DNA of 64,000 nt, taken from Acidimicrobiia bacterium. GTDB taxonomy: Bacteria > Actinomycetota > Acidimicrobiia > Spongiisociales > UBA5794. The DNA is taken from the NCBI GenBank assembly GCA_036396535.1, contig DASWKR010000065.1, forward strand, positions 62,001 to 126,000, written 5' to 3'. The position numbers were made by a program, and so were the translations under genes. This document shows positions 43,001 through 52,653 of the stretch, piece by piece. The notes under the pieces were generated by a model, which was not told the origin of the DNA, ran no database searches, and saw nothing but the letters and a program-made list of their open reading frames with translations. The stretch's first letter is position 1. The number at the start of each line of letters is the position of its first letter.

Positions 43001-43577
43001 GACCCAGCTCGCAGACCTGGAGGAGTCGCGCACGGAGCTGCGCAAGGTGATCCGCGCCCTCGACGAGGAGATGGCGTCGATGTTCATGGTGGCCTTCGAG
43101 CAGATCGCCGCCCTCTACGAGGAGAATTTCGGGCTCGTGTTCCCCGGGGGACGGGGCTCGCTCCGCCTCACCGATCCTGGTCGCCCGCTCGAGACGGGAG
43201 TCGAGATCGAGGCGCAGCCCCTCGGCAAGAAGGTCGGCCGCCTCAGCCTGCTGTCAGGGGGCGAGCGTTCGCTTGCCGCCCTCGCCTTCCTGTTCGCGGT
43301 GTTCCGGGCTCGCCCGAGCCCCTTCTACGTCCTCGACGAGGTGGAAGCTGCGCTCGACGACGCCAACTTGCGCCGTTTCCTGAGGCTGGTCGACACGCTT
43401 CGCAACTCGGCACAGCTCGTGATCATCACCCATCAGCAACAGACGATGGAGGCCGCCGACATCCTGTACGGCGTCACCATGGAGCCGGGAGAGTCCTCGA
43501 AAGTGATCGCCAAGCGCCTCGGCGGGCGGCGGGGGGCCTTAGAGTCGCGCACCGCCGGCGCAGCCGACGCGGGGTGA
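40092..43577 (+). CDS. smc: Chromosome segregation ATPase SMC
   Basis: Condensin-like ATPase of 1161 residues starting at TTG 40092 (the codon before CTGCTCAAG). N-terminal Walker A GPNGSGKSNILDALAWAMG, long coiled coils, a hinge at about residues 490-650 (SAGLGGVAFVDPAPVGDDPP region), return coil and C-terminal LLSGGERSLAALAFLFAVFR with Walker B FYVLDEVEAALDD. A tandem EALEALEALEARL sits in the second coil (9-bp GAGGCCCTC repeats near 42152). The partner ScpA/B is not in view. Confidence 0.95.
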   Translation: MLLKTISLAGFKSFADRTRLEFDAGVNVVVGPNGSGKSNILDALAWAMGTQATRQLRTERMDDVIFAGTATRPKVARAEVTVTFDNRDGFLPLDLTEVALTRRLFRDGTSEYELNGTQCRLLDLQELLSDGGVGRHQHVLVGQGQIGEILNARPDEQRAVIEEAAGITKHRSRRDRSVRRLEQTAQDVERLVDILDQSKKRLGPLRRQANAAQRHDSVKAEVLALQLYTGGEALRRIRARIEVAAAEHAERRRGVSTDEQALAEVESTLDSLRSSAGAVGLELERATAAAARLETTAERLQRIGMVARERRSGLESRLAGAGERRRDLEVEYAALGAELDRSGADEHEARASAERTEAMLQQLEDEERALAEQIQLPAEGLVASMRGELRSLESAWERDRREQEQLAHRRQVVQARLGDERGRSAGLDDVIRRTDVEAAKAGDAYETARSRRAEAQRGFESIESANSEAQLALARSTARLEAVEAVLEGLGDPSARQAAAALAAIRGTVAALLDVPASMAAAVDAALGDWRSAFAAQGPSELRSAVEQLKSAGLGGVAFVDPAPVGDDPPARAVAQEWGVDALVDLLGPSADHQAANALLGDVVVVEGWTAGSDLVARHPEVRAVTPEGDYITELGMRLALPDGAGPAALEAAAVAVEIAEREAARAASLQASSRREFDQARAREREALEALEALEARLAGNTEALAISERACTEAEAEIARNESRRTAIDEAAEARQERAGELRARLAELEGEERVRQEAFEALSRRRVEVARRRDEARRAREAAAGALARVLERREMLQRRHSAVQADLEHIETAPTAPADVARLAGVEERARSAVEIVREHIAELRRRQRDLRERSTAADARLDGARQRQDALARGIADAKEALSTLAVELAELRVRDESVCEALRRDADATEEQALAAARPDVDEDAPDLKDLLATREAELRRMGPINPLAAAEYEEVASEAELLETQLADLEESRTELRKVIRALDEEMASMFMVAFEQIAALYEENFGLVFPGGRGSLRLTDPGRPLETGVEIEAQPLGKKVGRLSLLSGGERSLAALAFLFAVFRARPSPFYVLDEVEAALDDANLRRFLRLVDTLRNSAQLVIITHQQQTMEAADILYGVTMEPGESSKVIAKRLGGRRGALESRTAGAADAG

Positions 43578-43637
43578 CCCCAGCCGGCCGGCCGCCGACT
43601 CGCCGAGCCGCCGGAGAACCAGCCAGAGAGCCTGTCC

Positions 43638-44648
43638 ATGGACCCCGTGATCATCGCCATCATCGCCATCATCGTGCTGTTGGCGCTCGGCGCCGCCATG
43701 ACGACGGCTCGACGGCGGGGCGGTTCCTCTCCCACCCTCGAGAAGAGGGCGGCCGCTCCGGCATCGCCCGAGCTGCGCGAGCGCCTCGACAAGACGCGCC
43801 GTGCCCTCGGCGAGCGGCTCGGGGCAGCCTTCGGGCGAGCCCGCCTCGACGACGAGTTCTGGAGCGAGCTCGAGGCGATCCTCATCGGAGCGGACCTCGG
43901 CGTCGGTGCGGCCGCCTCGATCGTCGAGCGCGCCAGACGACGCAGCCCCGCCGACGGTGGGGCGGCCCGTGACGCGGTGTCGGGCGAGATGCTCGGACTC
44001 CTCGAAGGAAGAGACCGCCGGCTCGACGTCTCCGGATCGCCGGCGGTGGTGCTCGTCGTCGGAGTGAACGGCTCGGGCAAGACGACGACGATCGCCAAGC
44101 TCGCCGCCGCGCTGCAAGGTGGCGGCAAGTCGGTCGTACTCGGGGCGGCGGACACCTACCGAGCCGCCGCCGACCGACAGCTCGAGGTGTGGGCGGATCG
44201 TGTCGGCGTCGGCATCGTCACCGGCCGACCCGGAGCCGACCCGGCGTCGGTGGCGTACGACGCCCTGCTGGCAGCCAGGTCGGGCAGCGTCGACGTCCTC
44301 ATCGTCGACACGGCCGGCCGGCTCCAGACGAAGCAGAACCTCATGGACGAGCTCGGCAAGATCGCCCGCGTCCTGCAACGTGACGGCGAGCGGGTGACGG
44401 AGGTGCTGCTCGTCATCGACGGCACGACCGGCCAGAACGCGCTGTCGCAGGCGAGGCGCTTCGCCGAGTCGGTCGGGGTCACCGGTATCGTGATGACGAA
44501 GCTCGACGGCACGTCCCGCGGTGGCGTCGTCGTGGCCATCGAGCAGGAGCTCGACATCCCGGTCAAGCTGATCGGCGTCGGCGAGGGGGTCGACGACCTC
44601 GTGCCATTCGACCCGGCGCGGTTTGTCGACGCTTTGATGGGAAGGTGA
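43638..44648 (+). CDS. ftsY: Signal recognition particle receptor
   Basis: GTPase that docks SRP at the membrane. 336 residues with an N-terminal transmembrane anchor (VIIAIIAIIVLLALGAA), an N-domain bundle, and G motifs GVNGSGKTTTIAKLA, ADTYRAAADRQLEVW, DTAGRLQTKQNLMDEL and TKLDGTSRGGVV. The short N-terminal acidic domain of E. coli is missing, as in other Actinobacteria. Follows smc by 60 bp. Confidence 0.94.
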   Translation: MDPVIIAIIAIIVLLALGAAMTTARRRGGSSPTLEKRAAAPASPELRERLDKTRRALGERLGAAFGRARLDDEFWSELEAILIGADLGVGAAASIVERARRRSPADGGAARDAVSGEMLGLLEGRDRRLDVSGSPAVVLVVGVNGSGKTTTIAKLAAALQGGGKSVVLGAADTYRAAADRQLEVWADRVGVGIVTGRPGADPASVAYDALLAARSGSVDVLIVDTAGRLQTKQNLMDELGKIARVLQRDGERVTEVLLVIDGTTGQNALSQARRFAESVGVTGIVMTKLDGTSRGGVVVAIEQELDIPVKLIGVGEGVDDLVPFDPARFVDALMGR

Positions 44649-44649
44649 C

Positions 44650-45042
44650 GTGAAAGGCGCGGTAGAGCTGATGGCCGACGCCCGCGAGGCGGCGGGGCGG
44701 GCGTACGCGCCATACTCGAGATTCCGAGTCGGCGCGGTGGCGATTGCAGAGGACGGCAGGCGATTCATCGGTGTGAACGTCGAGAACGCCGCGTACGGGT
44801 CGACGATGTGTGCCGAGGCGACTGCCATCGCGGCCGCGGCGACCGAAGGGGTCCGCAAGATCGACACGGTCGTCGTGGCGTGCCTCGACGCCGACGAGTG
44901 CTACCCGTGCGGCAACTGCCGCCAGCTCATGCGCGAGTTCGACGTCGACACGGTCGTCGTCCAGGGACCAGCCGGACCGGTGGAGCACACGCTCGAGAGC
45001 CTCTTGCCACACTCCTTCGGCCCGGACGACCTGCCTGGTTGA
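44650..45042 (+). CDS. cdd: Cytidine deaminase
   Basis: 130-residue tetrameric zinc enzyme converting cytidine and deoxycytidine to uridine forms. The GTG start at 44650 is within one base of the ftsY stop. Zinc motifs VNVENAAYGSTMCAEATA (Cys, catalytic Glu) and CYPCGNCRQLM are complete. Links functionally with the phosphorylases and upp encoded on the other strand. Confidence 0.93.
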   Translation: MKGAVELMADAREAAGRAYAPYSRFRVGAVAIAEDGRRFIGVNVENAAYGSTMCAEATAIAAAATEGVRKIDTVVVACLDADECYPCGNCRQLMREFDVDTVVVQGPAGPVEHTLESLLPHSFGPDDLPG

Positions 45043-45089
45043 GCGCCCCGGCGCTCAAGCCCGGGGGCACGGACGCCGATGACATCACG

Positions 45090-45368
45090 ATGGGGCAGCG
45101 GCACGAGTTCATCCACGGTTGGCGGAGCACCGCCGGGCGCCTCCTGATCCTCACCCTCGGTTGGCTCCTCTTCGCGGCGGCTGCCGGGGCGGTCGTCGTC
45201 GGCTCGGTGCGGGGGAGCACGTCGATACTCGCCGGGGGTTTCGTGTTCGGTGCGGTGGCACGCCTCACGTCGAGCCTGGCACCCGAGCCGCTCCCCGGCC
45301 CGCACAAGCACGTGCGGCGCCGCATCGCCAGCATCGCTCGGATCAGCGGCCACGAGCTCCCGACCTGA
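45090..45368 (+). CDS. Hypothetical two-helix membrane protein (92 aa)
   Basis: From ATG 45090: two hydrophobic segments (LLILTLGWLLFAAAAGAVVV and GSTSILAGGFVFGAVARL) and a basic C-terminus with HKHVRRRIASIAR. A TTG at 45039, overlapping the cdd stop, would add 17 residues. Length and layout recall small DUF3017-type actinobacterial proteins, but I am not sure of the family. Confidence 0.55.
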   Translation: MGQRHEFIHGWRSTAGRLLILTLGWLLFAAAAGAVVVGSVRGSTSILAGGFVFGAVARLTSSLAPEPLPGPHKHVRRRIASIARISGHELPT

Positions 45369-45388
45369 GACGATCGACCCAGAGGATC

Positions 45389-45405
45389 TAGCCGGTTCCC
45401 GGCTA
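45389..45405 (+). terminator. Perfect 7-bp hairpin before the secreted-protein gene
   Basis: TAGCCGG-TTC-CCGGCTA, 20 bp after the preceding stop; no T-run. Terminator or leader structure. Confidence 0.45.
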
Positions 45406-45463
45406 CGGGCTGGCCCGAAGCGCGGCGATGTTCGCGCGTATCAGCGGCGGGCCTTCCAAATCA

Positions 45464-45491
45464 TTGCTGTCGCGGTTGCCGCCGGTATGAT
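45464..45491 (+). promoter_or_regulatory. Promoter of the large secreted protein gene
   Basis: TTGCTG, 16-bp spacer, TATGAT. Predicted start about 45498 gives a short leader containing AGGGGG before the start codon. Confidence 0.55.
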
Positions 45492-45520
45492 GCTCGCGGG
45501 CTAGGACAGGGGGCTAGAGG

Positions 45521-48496
45521 GTGATGGTCGGTACCTCCAAGAAGTTGGGGGCAGTGTTCTTTGCGGCGTTTCTCGCCGTCAGCGCGCTCGTCGTCATCGG
45601 GGGTCCGGCGTTCGCCGATCCCGTGCCCTTTCCGGAGCAGCCGCTCGACGGCTGGGACACGAACGGAACCGTGTACGGCGTCAAGATCGTGGGCGACGTC
45701 GTCTACCTCGGAGGGCAGTTCACCCAGGTCCGGGCGCCCACGGGTGGCCAGACGCAAGCTCGCACCAACGTGGCGGCCATCAACCGGGTGACCGGGAACA
45801 TCCTCCCCTTCACCGCCAACGCCAACGGGGTGGTCTACGCCATCGAATCGGACGGGACCCGTCTCTGGATCGGCGGGGCGTTCTCGACGGTCAACGGCAC
45901 GACCAGGCGCCGAGTCGTCTCCGTCGACCCGACATCCGGCAACGTCGTCGGAGCGTTCAACGTCAACGGCAGCGGGACCGTGTATGGCTTGGCGGTGCGC
46001 AACGACACGCTCTACGCCAGTGGCATCTTCACGACGTTCGGAGGCACGACGCAGCGCCGCATCGTCTCGCTGAACGCCACGACGGGAGCCGTGAACGGCG
46101 GCTTCGACGCCGACGCCAACGCTCAGGTCCGCGACGTGATCTTGTCGCCCGACGGAAGTCGCCTCTATGCCGCCGGGCAGTTCTCGCAGATCGGCGGCGC
46201 CAACCGGATCGGCCTCGCCGCTCTCAACCCGACGACCGGAGCCGCCGTCGCACCGGTGTTCTCCCAGACGGTGAACCTGATCCAGGACATCGACATCAAC
46301 GAGACGGGCTCCCAGATCTACGGTGCCCTGGCGGGGGCGCCCGCCAACGGCAACCGAGCCGCAGCCTACTCCACGGCGACCGGGGCCAGGCAGTGGGCCC
46401 AGCAGGCGATGGGCGACATGCAGGCCGTCGCCTACCACGGCGGCAACGTCTACTTCGGATTCCACGAGGGATTCCGCAACGACCTCTCGGTCCGGGTGCT
46501 CGTCGCCGACGCCGGCACGGGCAACCTCGAGAACATCTGGCGGCCGACGGTCGACAGCTTCTTCGGCGTGTGGGCGATCGATGCGACCGTCGGCGCCGCC
46601 GCCATCGGCGGGACCTTCACACAGGTCGAAGGGGTCAACACGCGCGGTATCGCCGTGTTTCCGGTGGGCGGTGGCGTCGAAGACGAGGAGCCGCCCTCCA
46701 CGCCGACGGGCCTGGCGGTGACGGGCGTGACAGGTGACTCGGTCTCGCTCGACTGGAACAACTCGACGGACAACATCGGAGTGCTCGGCTACGACATCCT
46801 GGTCGACGGGGTCCTCTCCTCCACCGTCGGCTCGTCGGACGGCACGGTCGCAGGCCTCGACGACGCCACGACCTACCAGTTCCGCGTCAGGGCCCGCGAC
46901 GCGGCCGGCAACCTCTCGGGGCTCAGCAACGCCGTCTCCGGCACGACGAACTCTGCTCTCGTGAGCGCCGGCGACGTCTGGCGCTACCTCGACAACGGAT
47001 CGAACCAGGGAACGGCGTGGCGCGAGCCGGGCTTCAACGACGCTTCCTGGGCCTCCGGTCCCGGCCAGCTCGGCTTCGGCGACGGCGACGAGGCGACCGT
47101 GCTCGACAACGGCTTCATCACCTATTACTTCCGAAGGACGATCAACGTGCCGGGCTCCGTCCTCGGGGACGCCACCCTCCAGGTGCAGCGCGACGACGGC
47201 ATCGTCGTGTATGTCAACGGCATCGAGCGGTACCGAAACAACATGCCGGGCGGGGCGGTCGCCTTCAACACGAATGCGAGCGGAACGGTGGCTGGGGCCG
47301 CCGAGTCCGCATGGCAGCAGGCGACGATCCCGGGAACCGCCTTCATCGCGGGGGGCAACACGATCGCCGTCGAGGTCCATCAAGCAGGGGCGGGCAGCTC
47401 GGATGTCTCGTTCGACATGCAGCTCGGCGCTGCGGTCCAGGCGGGCCCGGCCGACGAGGAGAACCCGTCCGTGCCGCAGAACCTGGCGGTGACCGGCGTG
47501 ACGCAGTCGACGGTTGGCCTCTCGTGGAGCTCCTCGACGGACAACGTCGGGGTGGTCGCCTATGACGTGTACATGGGAGGCTCGCTCGACGGTTCGTCGG
47601 CCGGGACGACATACACGTCCTCGGGCCTCGAGTGGGGGACGGCGTACCAGTTCACCGTGCGAGCCCGCGACGCCGCAGGAAACGTGTCCGGCAGCAGCGG
47701 CTCGGTGAATGCCACCACCGACAGCCCGGCGCCCGACAACGAAGTGCCCTCCGTGCCGACGGGGCTGGCCGTGACCGGCGTCACCGCCACCTCCGTCTCG
47801 CTCGACTGGAACAACTCGACGGACAACGTCGGCGTGACGGGGTACGACGTACTCCAGGACGGCGTCGTCGTGGGTTCCCCGGCCGCCTCGGCGTACACCG
47901 CCACCAGCCTCTCGCCCGGCGAGACATACGAGTTCCGGGTCAGAGCGAGAGACGCGGCCGGCAACGTGTCGGCGGTGAGCGGCGCAGTCAACCCGACCAC
48001 CACGACGGTGATCGACGGGGAGCTCATCGCCCCGGGATCGGTATGGCGCTACCTGGCGAACGGCTCCGACCAGGGCACTGCGTGGCGGGCGAGCGGTTTC
48101 GACGACTCGTCGTGGCCTGCGGGGGCCGCCGAGCTCGGCTTCGGAGACGGCGACGAGACCACTCTGCTACCCACAGGCGCCTTCACGTACTACTTCAGGT
48201 CGACCATCGACATCGGAGGGACGCTCTCGGCGGATCCGACGATGCGGATCATCCGCGACGACGGTGCCATCGTCTACGTGAACGGCGTCGAGGTGTGGAG
48301 GGACAACATGCCCGCCGGTGACGTCGACTTCATGACGGGTGCCTCGTCGGCCGTCTGGTTCGAGGCGAGATGGGTCGAGGTCACGCTTCCGGCTGCGGCG
48401 TTCGCCGGCGGAACGAACACCATCGCCGTCGAGATCCACAACCACACTCTTGGAAGCTCCGACCTGAGCTTCGACTTCGAGCTGACCGCCAACTGA
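45521..48496 (+). CDS. Large secreted modular protein: propeller, FN3 and duplicated carbohydrate-binding-like modules
   Basis: 991 residues from GTG 45521 (ATG 45524 possible). Sec signal peptide ending AFADP. Residues 35-390 form WD-like repeats ([52 protein letters not shown]), a delta-60-type beta-propeller. Then FN3 (about 395-480), module A ([20 protein letters not shown]..), two FN3 domains, and module A again at the C-terminus ([20 protein letters not shown]..). FN3 units keep [20 protein letters not shown]. No sortase signal. Probably an exoprotein binding or degrading polymers; no catalytic site seen. Confidence 0.8.
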   Translation: MMVGTSKKLGAVFFAAFLAVSALVVIGGPAFADPVPFPEQPLDGWDTNGTVYGVKIVGDVVYLGGQFTQVRAPTGGQTQARTNVAAINRVTGNILPFTANANGVVYAIESDGTRLWIGGAFSTVNGTTRRRVVSVDPTSGNVVGAFNVNGSGTVYGLAVRNDTLYASGIFTTFGGTTQRRIVSLNATTGAVNGGFDADANAQVRDVILSPDGSRLYAAGQFSQIGGANRIGLAALNPTTGAAVAPVFSQTVNLIQDIDINETGSQIYGALAGAPANGNRAAAYSTATGARQWAQQAMGDMQAVAYHGGNVYFGFHEGFRNDLSVRVLVADAGTGNLENIWRPTVDSFFGVWAIDATVGAAAIGGTFTQVEGVNTRGIAVFPVGGGVEDEEPPSTPTGLAVTGVTGDSVSLDWNNSTDNIGVLGYDILVDGVLSSTVGSSDGTVAGLDDATTYQFRVRARDAAGNLSGLSNAVSGTTNSALVSAGDVWRYLDNGSNQGTAWREPGFNDASWASGPGQLGFGDGDEATVLDNGFITYYFRRTINVPGSVLGDATLQVQRDDGIVVYVNGIERYRNNMPGGAVAFNTNASGTVAGAAESAWQQATIPGTAFIAGGNTIAVEVHQAGAGSSDVSFDMQLGAAVQAGPADEENPSVPQNLAVTGVTQSTVGLSWSSSTDNVGVVAYDVYMGGSLDGSSAGTTYTSSGLEWGTAYQFTVRARDAAGNVSGSSGSVNATTDSPAPDNEVPSVPTGLAVTGVTATSVSLDWNNSTDNVGVTGYDVLQDGVVVGSPAASAYTATSLSPGETYEFRVRARDAAGNVSAVSGAVNPTTTTVIDGELIAPGSVWRYLANGSDQGTAWRASGFDDSSWPAGAAELGFGDGDETTLLPTGAFTYYFRSTIDIGGTLSADPTMRIIRDDGAIVYVNGVEVWRDNMPAGDVDFMTGASSAVWFEARWVEVTLPAAAFAGGTNTIAVEIHNHTLGSSDLSFDFELTAN

Positions 48497-48615
48497 CCGA
48501 GCCTCACCGCTCGATTGGCCGCCGACCTCGAGGACGGCGCGGGTTCTCGCCGAGAGCCGGTCTCCGAGGTCGGCGTCCGGCTGCACCCCGCCCTCCCACT
48601 TCTCGGTACCGGTCG
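48497..48615. other. Short convergent intergenic spacer, no gene found
   Basis: Between the stop of the secreted protein gene and the repeat cluster. No conserved reading frame or promoter recognised; simple GC-rich sequence. Confidence 0.5.
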
Positions 48616-48708
48616 GTGTCTCGCCTACCGGCGCGCCGTATCTGTGGTGTCGCGCCTACCGGCGCGCCGTATGTGTGGTGTCGCGCCTACCGGCGCTCCC
48701 GCAACGTG
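48616..48708. repeat. Three direct repeats, 31-bp period, at the 3' end of etfA
   Basis: GTGTCTCGCCTACCGGCG begins at 48616, GTGTCGCGCCTACCGGCG at 48647 and again at 48678. The first two units hold the near-palindrome TACCGGCGCGCCGTA. The third covers the stop codon and the last codons of etfA. Confidence 0.75.
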
Positions 48709-49643
48709 TCGACCAGTGCCGGGACCACCTTGTGGACGTCACCGACGATGCCGAGATCGGCGACACCGAAGATCGGGGCGTCGGGATCCTTGTTGATGGC
48801 GATGATCGTGGCCGAGTCCTTCATGCCGACGAGATGCTGCATGGCGCCGGAGATGCCACAGGCGATGTAGACGCTCGGCTTCACGGTCTTGCCTGTCTGG
48901 CCCACCTGATAGGAGTACGGCACCCACCCGGCGTCTACCACCGCCCGGGTGCCGCCGACGGCTCCGCCGAGGAGGCCCGCCAGCTCGTCGAGCATGGCGA
49001 ACTTGGACGGGTCCCCGAGGCCCCTACCGCCCGACACGACGATGTCGGCCGCTTCGAGCTTGGGGCCGGTCGCTTCCTCGACGTGCCGCTCTAGCACCTT
49101 CGCCGAGGAGGCATGACCCAGGTCGGGAAGCTCGACCGCGACGACCTGCGGCGCCTCGCCACCTGCCGGCTCGGCGGCGAAGGCCTTGGGCCGCACGACG
49201 ACGAGTGCCGGAGCTCCTGCCGTGATCCTGGTGACGACCCGGGTGGTCCCGCCGAGGATCTCGTTCGTGACGCGGACCCCGTCGGCGGCGTCGACGTCCG
49301 TGGCGTTGGCGAGCACGGGCCGCCCCAGACGGGCGCTGAGCCGCCCGGCGACGTCCCTGTCCGTCGGCGACATCCCGAACAGGATCAGACGGGGGGTCTC
49401 GGCTGCGGCGATCTCGGCGAGGGCGGCGGCGGCCGCCGCTCCCGGGAGGGCGTCCCCTGTATCGAGGTGGTGAACCTTGTGCGCCCCGTGGGCGCCGTAT
49501 GCGGCGAATGCTCCATCGTCGCCCTCTCCGGCGTGGAAGACGGCGACGGGACCCCAAGACCTGGCCTTGGAGATCGCCTCGAGAGCGGAAGACGCTGGTC
49601 CCTCGCCGGTCGCCTCTGCGAAGACGATGGTGGTCATGGTCAC
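48687..49643 (-). CDS. etfA: Electron transfer flavoprotein alpha subunit
   Basis: 318 residues from GTG 49643 (GTGA overlap with etfB; ATG 49637 is close). FAD-binding C-terminal signature [20 protein letters not shown] then [17 protein letters not shown] and [20 protein letters not shown]. Carries electrons from acyl-CoA dehydrogenases with EtfB to the respiratory chain. Confidence 0.95.
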   Translation of the reverse strand: MTMTTIVFAEATGEGPASSALEAISKARSWGPVAVFHAGEGDDGAFAAYGAHGAHKVHHLDTGDALPGAAAAAALAEIAAAETPRLILFGMSPTDRDVAGRLSARLGRPVLANATDVDAADGVRVTNEILGGTTRVVTRITAGAPALVVVRPKAFAAEPAGGEAPQVVAVELPDLGHASSAKVLERHVEEATGPKLEAADIVVSGGRGLGDPSKFAMLDELAGLLGGAVGGTRAVVDAGWVPYSYQVGQTGKTVKPSVYIACGISGAMQHLVGMKDSATIIAINKDPDAPIFGVADLGIVGDVHKVVPALVDTLRERR

Positions 49644-50404
49644 ACCACCTTGAGCTGCTCGAGGAGGGCGACGATCCGCTCGTGGCCCGTGCCGTCGTCC
49701 TCGTGGACCGCCCCCGCTTGCCTCGCCGGGACCGGGGTCACGGACTCGATGACCTGCTGCGCATCGGCGGTGACGCCCAGGTCACCAGTCGTCAGCTCCG
49801 TCACCGGCTTCTGCTTGGCCTGCATGATCCCCTTGAACGTCGGGTAGCGCGGCTCGACGGCTCCAGCCGTGACGCTGATGACGGCCGGCATCGAGGCGAC
49901 CACGACGTCGTAGCCGCCCCTCGTTTGCCGTTCGATCGTCACCTGGTCGCCGACCACCTCCACCTTGCGGGCGAAGGTCAGCGAGGGCACTCCGAGGATC
50001 TCGGCGATCTGCTGCGGCACGACACCCGTGTAGCCGTCCGTCGACTCCGTGCCCGCGATCACCAGGTCGAAGCCGGCGCGATCGATCGCGGCGGCGAGTG
50101 CCCGCGCCGTCGTCAAGGCGTCGCTGCCTCGCAGCTGCTCGTCCTCGATGAGGACTGCCTCGTCGACCCCCATCGCCAGCGCTTGGCGTATCCCCTGGAG
50201 CGTGCCCCGAGGCGACATGGTGAAGATCGTGACGGTTGCATCGCCGCCTGCCGCCTCTGCGATCTGGAGGCCGACCTCGATGCCGTAGCGGTCGGTGTCG
50301 TCGAGCACCTGCTCCGGAGGGCGGTGCACGAAATGGGTCTCCGGATCGAGCGCGTATGGACTGGCGGGATCGGGTATCTGCTTGGCGCAGACGGCGACCT
50401 TCAT
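49640..50404 (-). CDS. etfB: Electron transfer flavoprotein beta subunit
   Basis: 254 residues: MKVAVCAKQIPDPASPY start, ALAAAIDRAGFDLVIAGTES and VPQQIAEILGVPSLTFARKV. CAGGAGT lies before the ATG. Cotranscribed with etfA on the minus strand. Confidence 0.94.
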   Translation of the reverse strand: MKVAVCAKQIPDPASPYALDPETHFVHRPPEQVLDDTDRYGIEVGLQIAEAAGGDATVTIFTMSPRGTLQGIRQALAMGVDEAVLIEDEQLRGSDALTTARALAAAIDRAGFDLVIAGTESTDGYTGVVPQQIAEILGVPSLTFARKVEVVGDQVTIERQTRGGYDVVVASMPAVISVTAGAVEPRYPTFKGIMQAKQKPVTELTTGDLGVTADAQQVIESVTPVPARQAGAVHEDDGTGHERIVALLEQLKVV

Positions 50405-50472
50405 TCGTCACTCCTGTGCTCGTGCCGGACTGGCCCCCGGCGATGTTACGGACCACGGAATGTGGCGAGAAA

Positions 50473-51303
50473 TCACGTCAGCCCGACGAGTCGAGGCAGC
50501 AGCTCGTCGAGGAGGTGGGCGAACTTCTCCTTGGCCAGCAGGGCCGTCTCGGTCACCTCGTCGTGACTGATGGGCTGGTCGGCGATGCCCGCCGCCAGGT
50601 TCGTGACGAGAGAGATGCATCCCACCTTCACGCCCATGTGTGCCAGCGCGATCGCTTCCGGCACCGTCGACATGCCGACGAGGTCGCCTCCGATCCGCTC
50701 GACCATGTCGATCTCGGCCGGCGTCTCGTACGACGGCCCGAGGAACCAGGCGTACACGCCCGTCTTGAACGTGATGCCCAGGTGCTGGGCAACGGCCTCG
50801 ATCTCGTCGCGGATCTCCTCGGAGTAGACGTCCGAGAGGTCGGGGAAACGAGGGCCGAGGCGCTCGTCGTTCGGGCCGTACAGCGGGTTGCGCCCTGCGA
50901 GGTTGATGTGGTCGCGCACCGCCACGAGGTCACCTTGGCGCAGGTACGGGCCGACCCCTCCCGCTGCGTTCGTCAGCAGGACGACGGCACAGCCCGCCAG
51001 CGCGGCACACCGTACCCCGAAGACGACGTCGTCCATGTCCCAACCTTCGTATGCGTGCACCCTGCCCGAGAGGACGAGGACCCCGCGGCCCTCGACCTCG
51101 ACGGAGTGGATGGTGCCTGCGTGGCCTTCGACCTTCGGCACGGGAAAGTGCGGGATCGTGTCGTACGGCACCTCGACGGCGCCCGGCAGCGAGGCGGCGT
51201 AGTCGCCCAACCCGCTGCCGAGCACGAGCCCAACGGAATGGCGCTCCCGGTCGGTCGCCTTGGCGATCGCCTCGGCAGCCTCGACGAGTCTCTCGTAAGT
51301 CAT
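50473..51303 (-). CDS. Purine nucleoside phosphorylase
   Basis: 276 residues. Motifs of the trimeric PNP-II family: LVLGSGLGDYAASL, FPVPKVEGHAGTIHSVEVEG, the base-pocket LGPSYETPAEIDMVERIGGD and VGMSTVPEAIALAHMGVKV. Splits inosine or guanosine with phosphate. Its ATG overlaps the upstream phosphorylase stop (ATGA), so both are one transcript. Confidence 0.92.
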   Translation of the reverse strand: MTYERLVEAAEAIAKATDRERHSVGLVLGSGLGDYAASLPGAVEVPYDTIPHFPVPKVEGHAGTIHSVEVEGRGVLVLSGRVHAYEGWDMDDVVFGVRCAALAGCAVVLLTNAAGGVGPYLRQGDLVAVRDHINLAGRNPLYGPNDERLGPRFPDLSDVYSEEIRDEIEAVAQHLGITFKTGVYAWFLGPSYETPAEIDMVERIGGDLVGMSTVPEAIALAHMGVKVGCISLVTNLAAGIADQPISHDEVTETALLAKEKFAHLLDELLPRLVGLT

Positions 51304-52595
51304 CTCACCTCTCCGATGATGAGCGGGCCAGGGTCTGCATCCACTCCCACGCCGAGTGCGGCGGTGAGCAGCGGCAGCGCAGCCTCGAACCTCTCCGTGT
51401 CGTTGTAGCCGATCCTGGCGAGGGCGTCGCCGTGTGCCACCTCGTCGCCCACCTTGGCGAGCAACTCGATCGAGACCGCATGGTCCACCGAGTCTTCCTT
51501 CCGCTGACGCCCCGCCCCCAACGCCACGGCCGCCCTGCCGACGGCGAGGGCATCACACCTCGAGACCACCCCGCTCCGGCCGGCTGTGATCTCGTGGAAA
51601 CGTCTCGGCTGTGCCAGTAGCGCTGTGTCGTGGATCACCGCCGGATCGCCTCCCTGGGCCTCCACGACCTCGACCAGCTTGTCGAGCGCCGATCCGGTAT
51701 CGATGGTCGCCTGCAGTCTCGATGAGGCGTCGTCCACGTCGCCGGCGACGCCGCCGAGGAGGAGCATCTCGACTCCGAGCCGCATGGTGATCTCGACGAG
51801 GTCGGCCGGACCTTCGCCGCGCAGCACGGCCACCGACTCGGCGATCTCGCAGGCATTGCCGACCGCCCTGCCGAGTGGCTGCTCCATCGAGGTGAGAACC
51901 GCCACGGTGGCCGTCCCATTCGAGCTCCCGATGGCGACCATCGTCTCGGCGAGCCTCCTGGCGTCCTCTTCGGCCCGCATGAAGGCCCCGGAGCCGACCT
52001 TGACGTCGAGGACCAAGCCGTCGAGGTCCTCGGCGAGCTTCTTCGACATGATCGACGAAGCGATGAGCGGCAGCGACGGCACGGTTGCCGTGGCGTCGCG
52101 CAGCGCGTAGATGCGTCTGTCGGCAGGTACGAGAGATTCGGACTGGCCGGCCAGCACGAGGCCGGTCTTCTCGAGTATCGAGGCGAATTCGGGAGGGTCG
52201 AGCGCGGTGCGAAAGCCCGGGATCGACTCGAGCTTGTCGAGGGTGCCCCCGGTGTGGCCGAGGCCGCGCCCCGACATCATGGGGACCGCGACTCCGCACG
52301 CTGCCACCATCGGCGCCAGAGGGATCGAGACCTTGTCGCCGACCCCTCCCGTCGAGTGCTTGTCGACCTTGGGTGCCGTCACGGCATCGAGGGCGAGTGT
52401 CTCGCCCGAGTGGAGCATCGCCTTGGTCCAGGCGGCGAGCTCGTCGGCGTCGAACGAACGCTGGAAGATGGCCATCAGCATGGCCGCCATCTGGTAGTCG
52501 GGGACCGCGTCTGCGGTGAACTCGCCGATGATCCACTCGATCTCGTCGGGCCTGAGCGTCCCCCCGTCCCTCTTCCGCTCGATGAGCGAGACCAT
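51300..52595 (-). CDS. Pyrimidine-nucleoside / thymidine phosphorylase
   Basis: 431 residues from ATG 52595. MVSLIERKRDGGTLRPDEIE, TAPKVDKHSTGGVGDKVSI with phosphate-binding KHSTGG, VPMMSGRGLGHTGGTLDKLE, and the lid KVGSGAFMRAEEDARRLA. Full length for DeoA/Pdp; uridine versus thymidine preference is not clear. An ATG 12 bases upstream is possible. Confidence 0.92.
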   Translation of the reverse strand: MVSLIERKRDGGTLRPDEIEWIIGEFTADAVPDYQMAAMLMAIFQRSFDADELAAWTKAMLHSGETLALDAVTAPKVDKHSTGGVGDKVSIPLAPMVAACGVAVPMMSGRGLGHTGGTLDKLESIPGFRTALDPPEFASILEKTGLVLAGQSESLVPADRRIYALRDATATVPSLPLIASSIMSKKLAEDLDGLVLDVKVGSGAFMRAEEDARRLAETMVAIGSSNGTATVAVLTSMEQPLGRAVGNACEIAESVAVLRGEGPADLVEITMRLGVEMLLLGGVAGDVDDASSRLQATIDTGSALDKLVEVVEAQGGDPAVIHDTALLAQPRRFHEITAGRSGVVSRCDALAVGRAAVALGAGRQRKEDSVDHAVSIELLAKVGDEVAHGDALARIGYNDTERFEAALPLLTAALGVGVDADPGPLIIGEVR

Positions 52596-52653
52596 GCTGT
52601 GCCCCATCGTGGCAAGTCTGGCACACGGACGGCGCTCGATCCCGAGCGACTCC

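Noticed and set aside
48616-48708. CRISPR array
   Set aside because: Only three units, continuous repeats without distinct spacers, overlapping a gene, and no cas genes.
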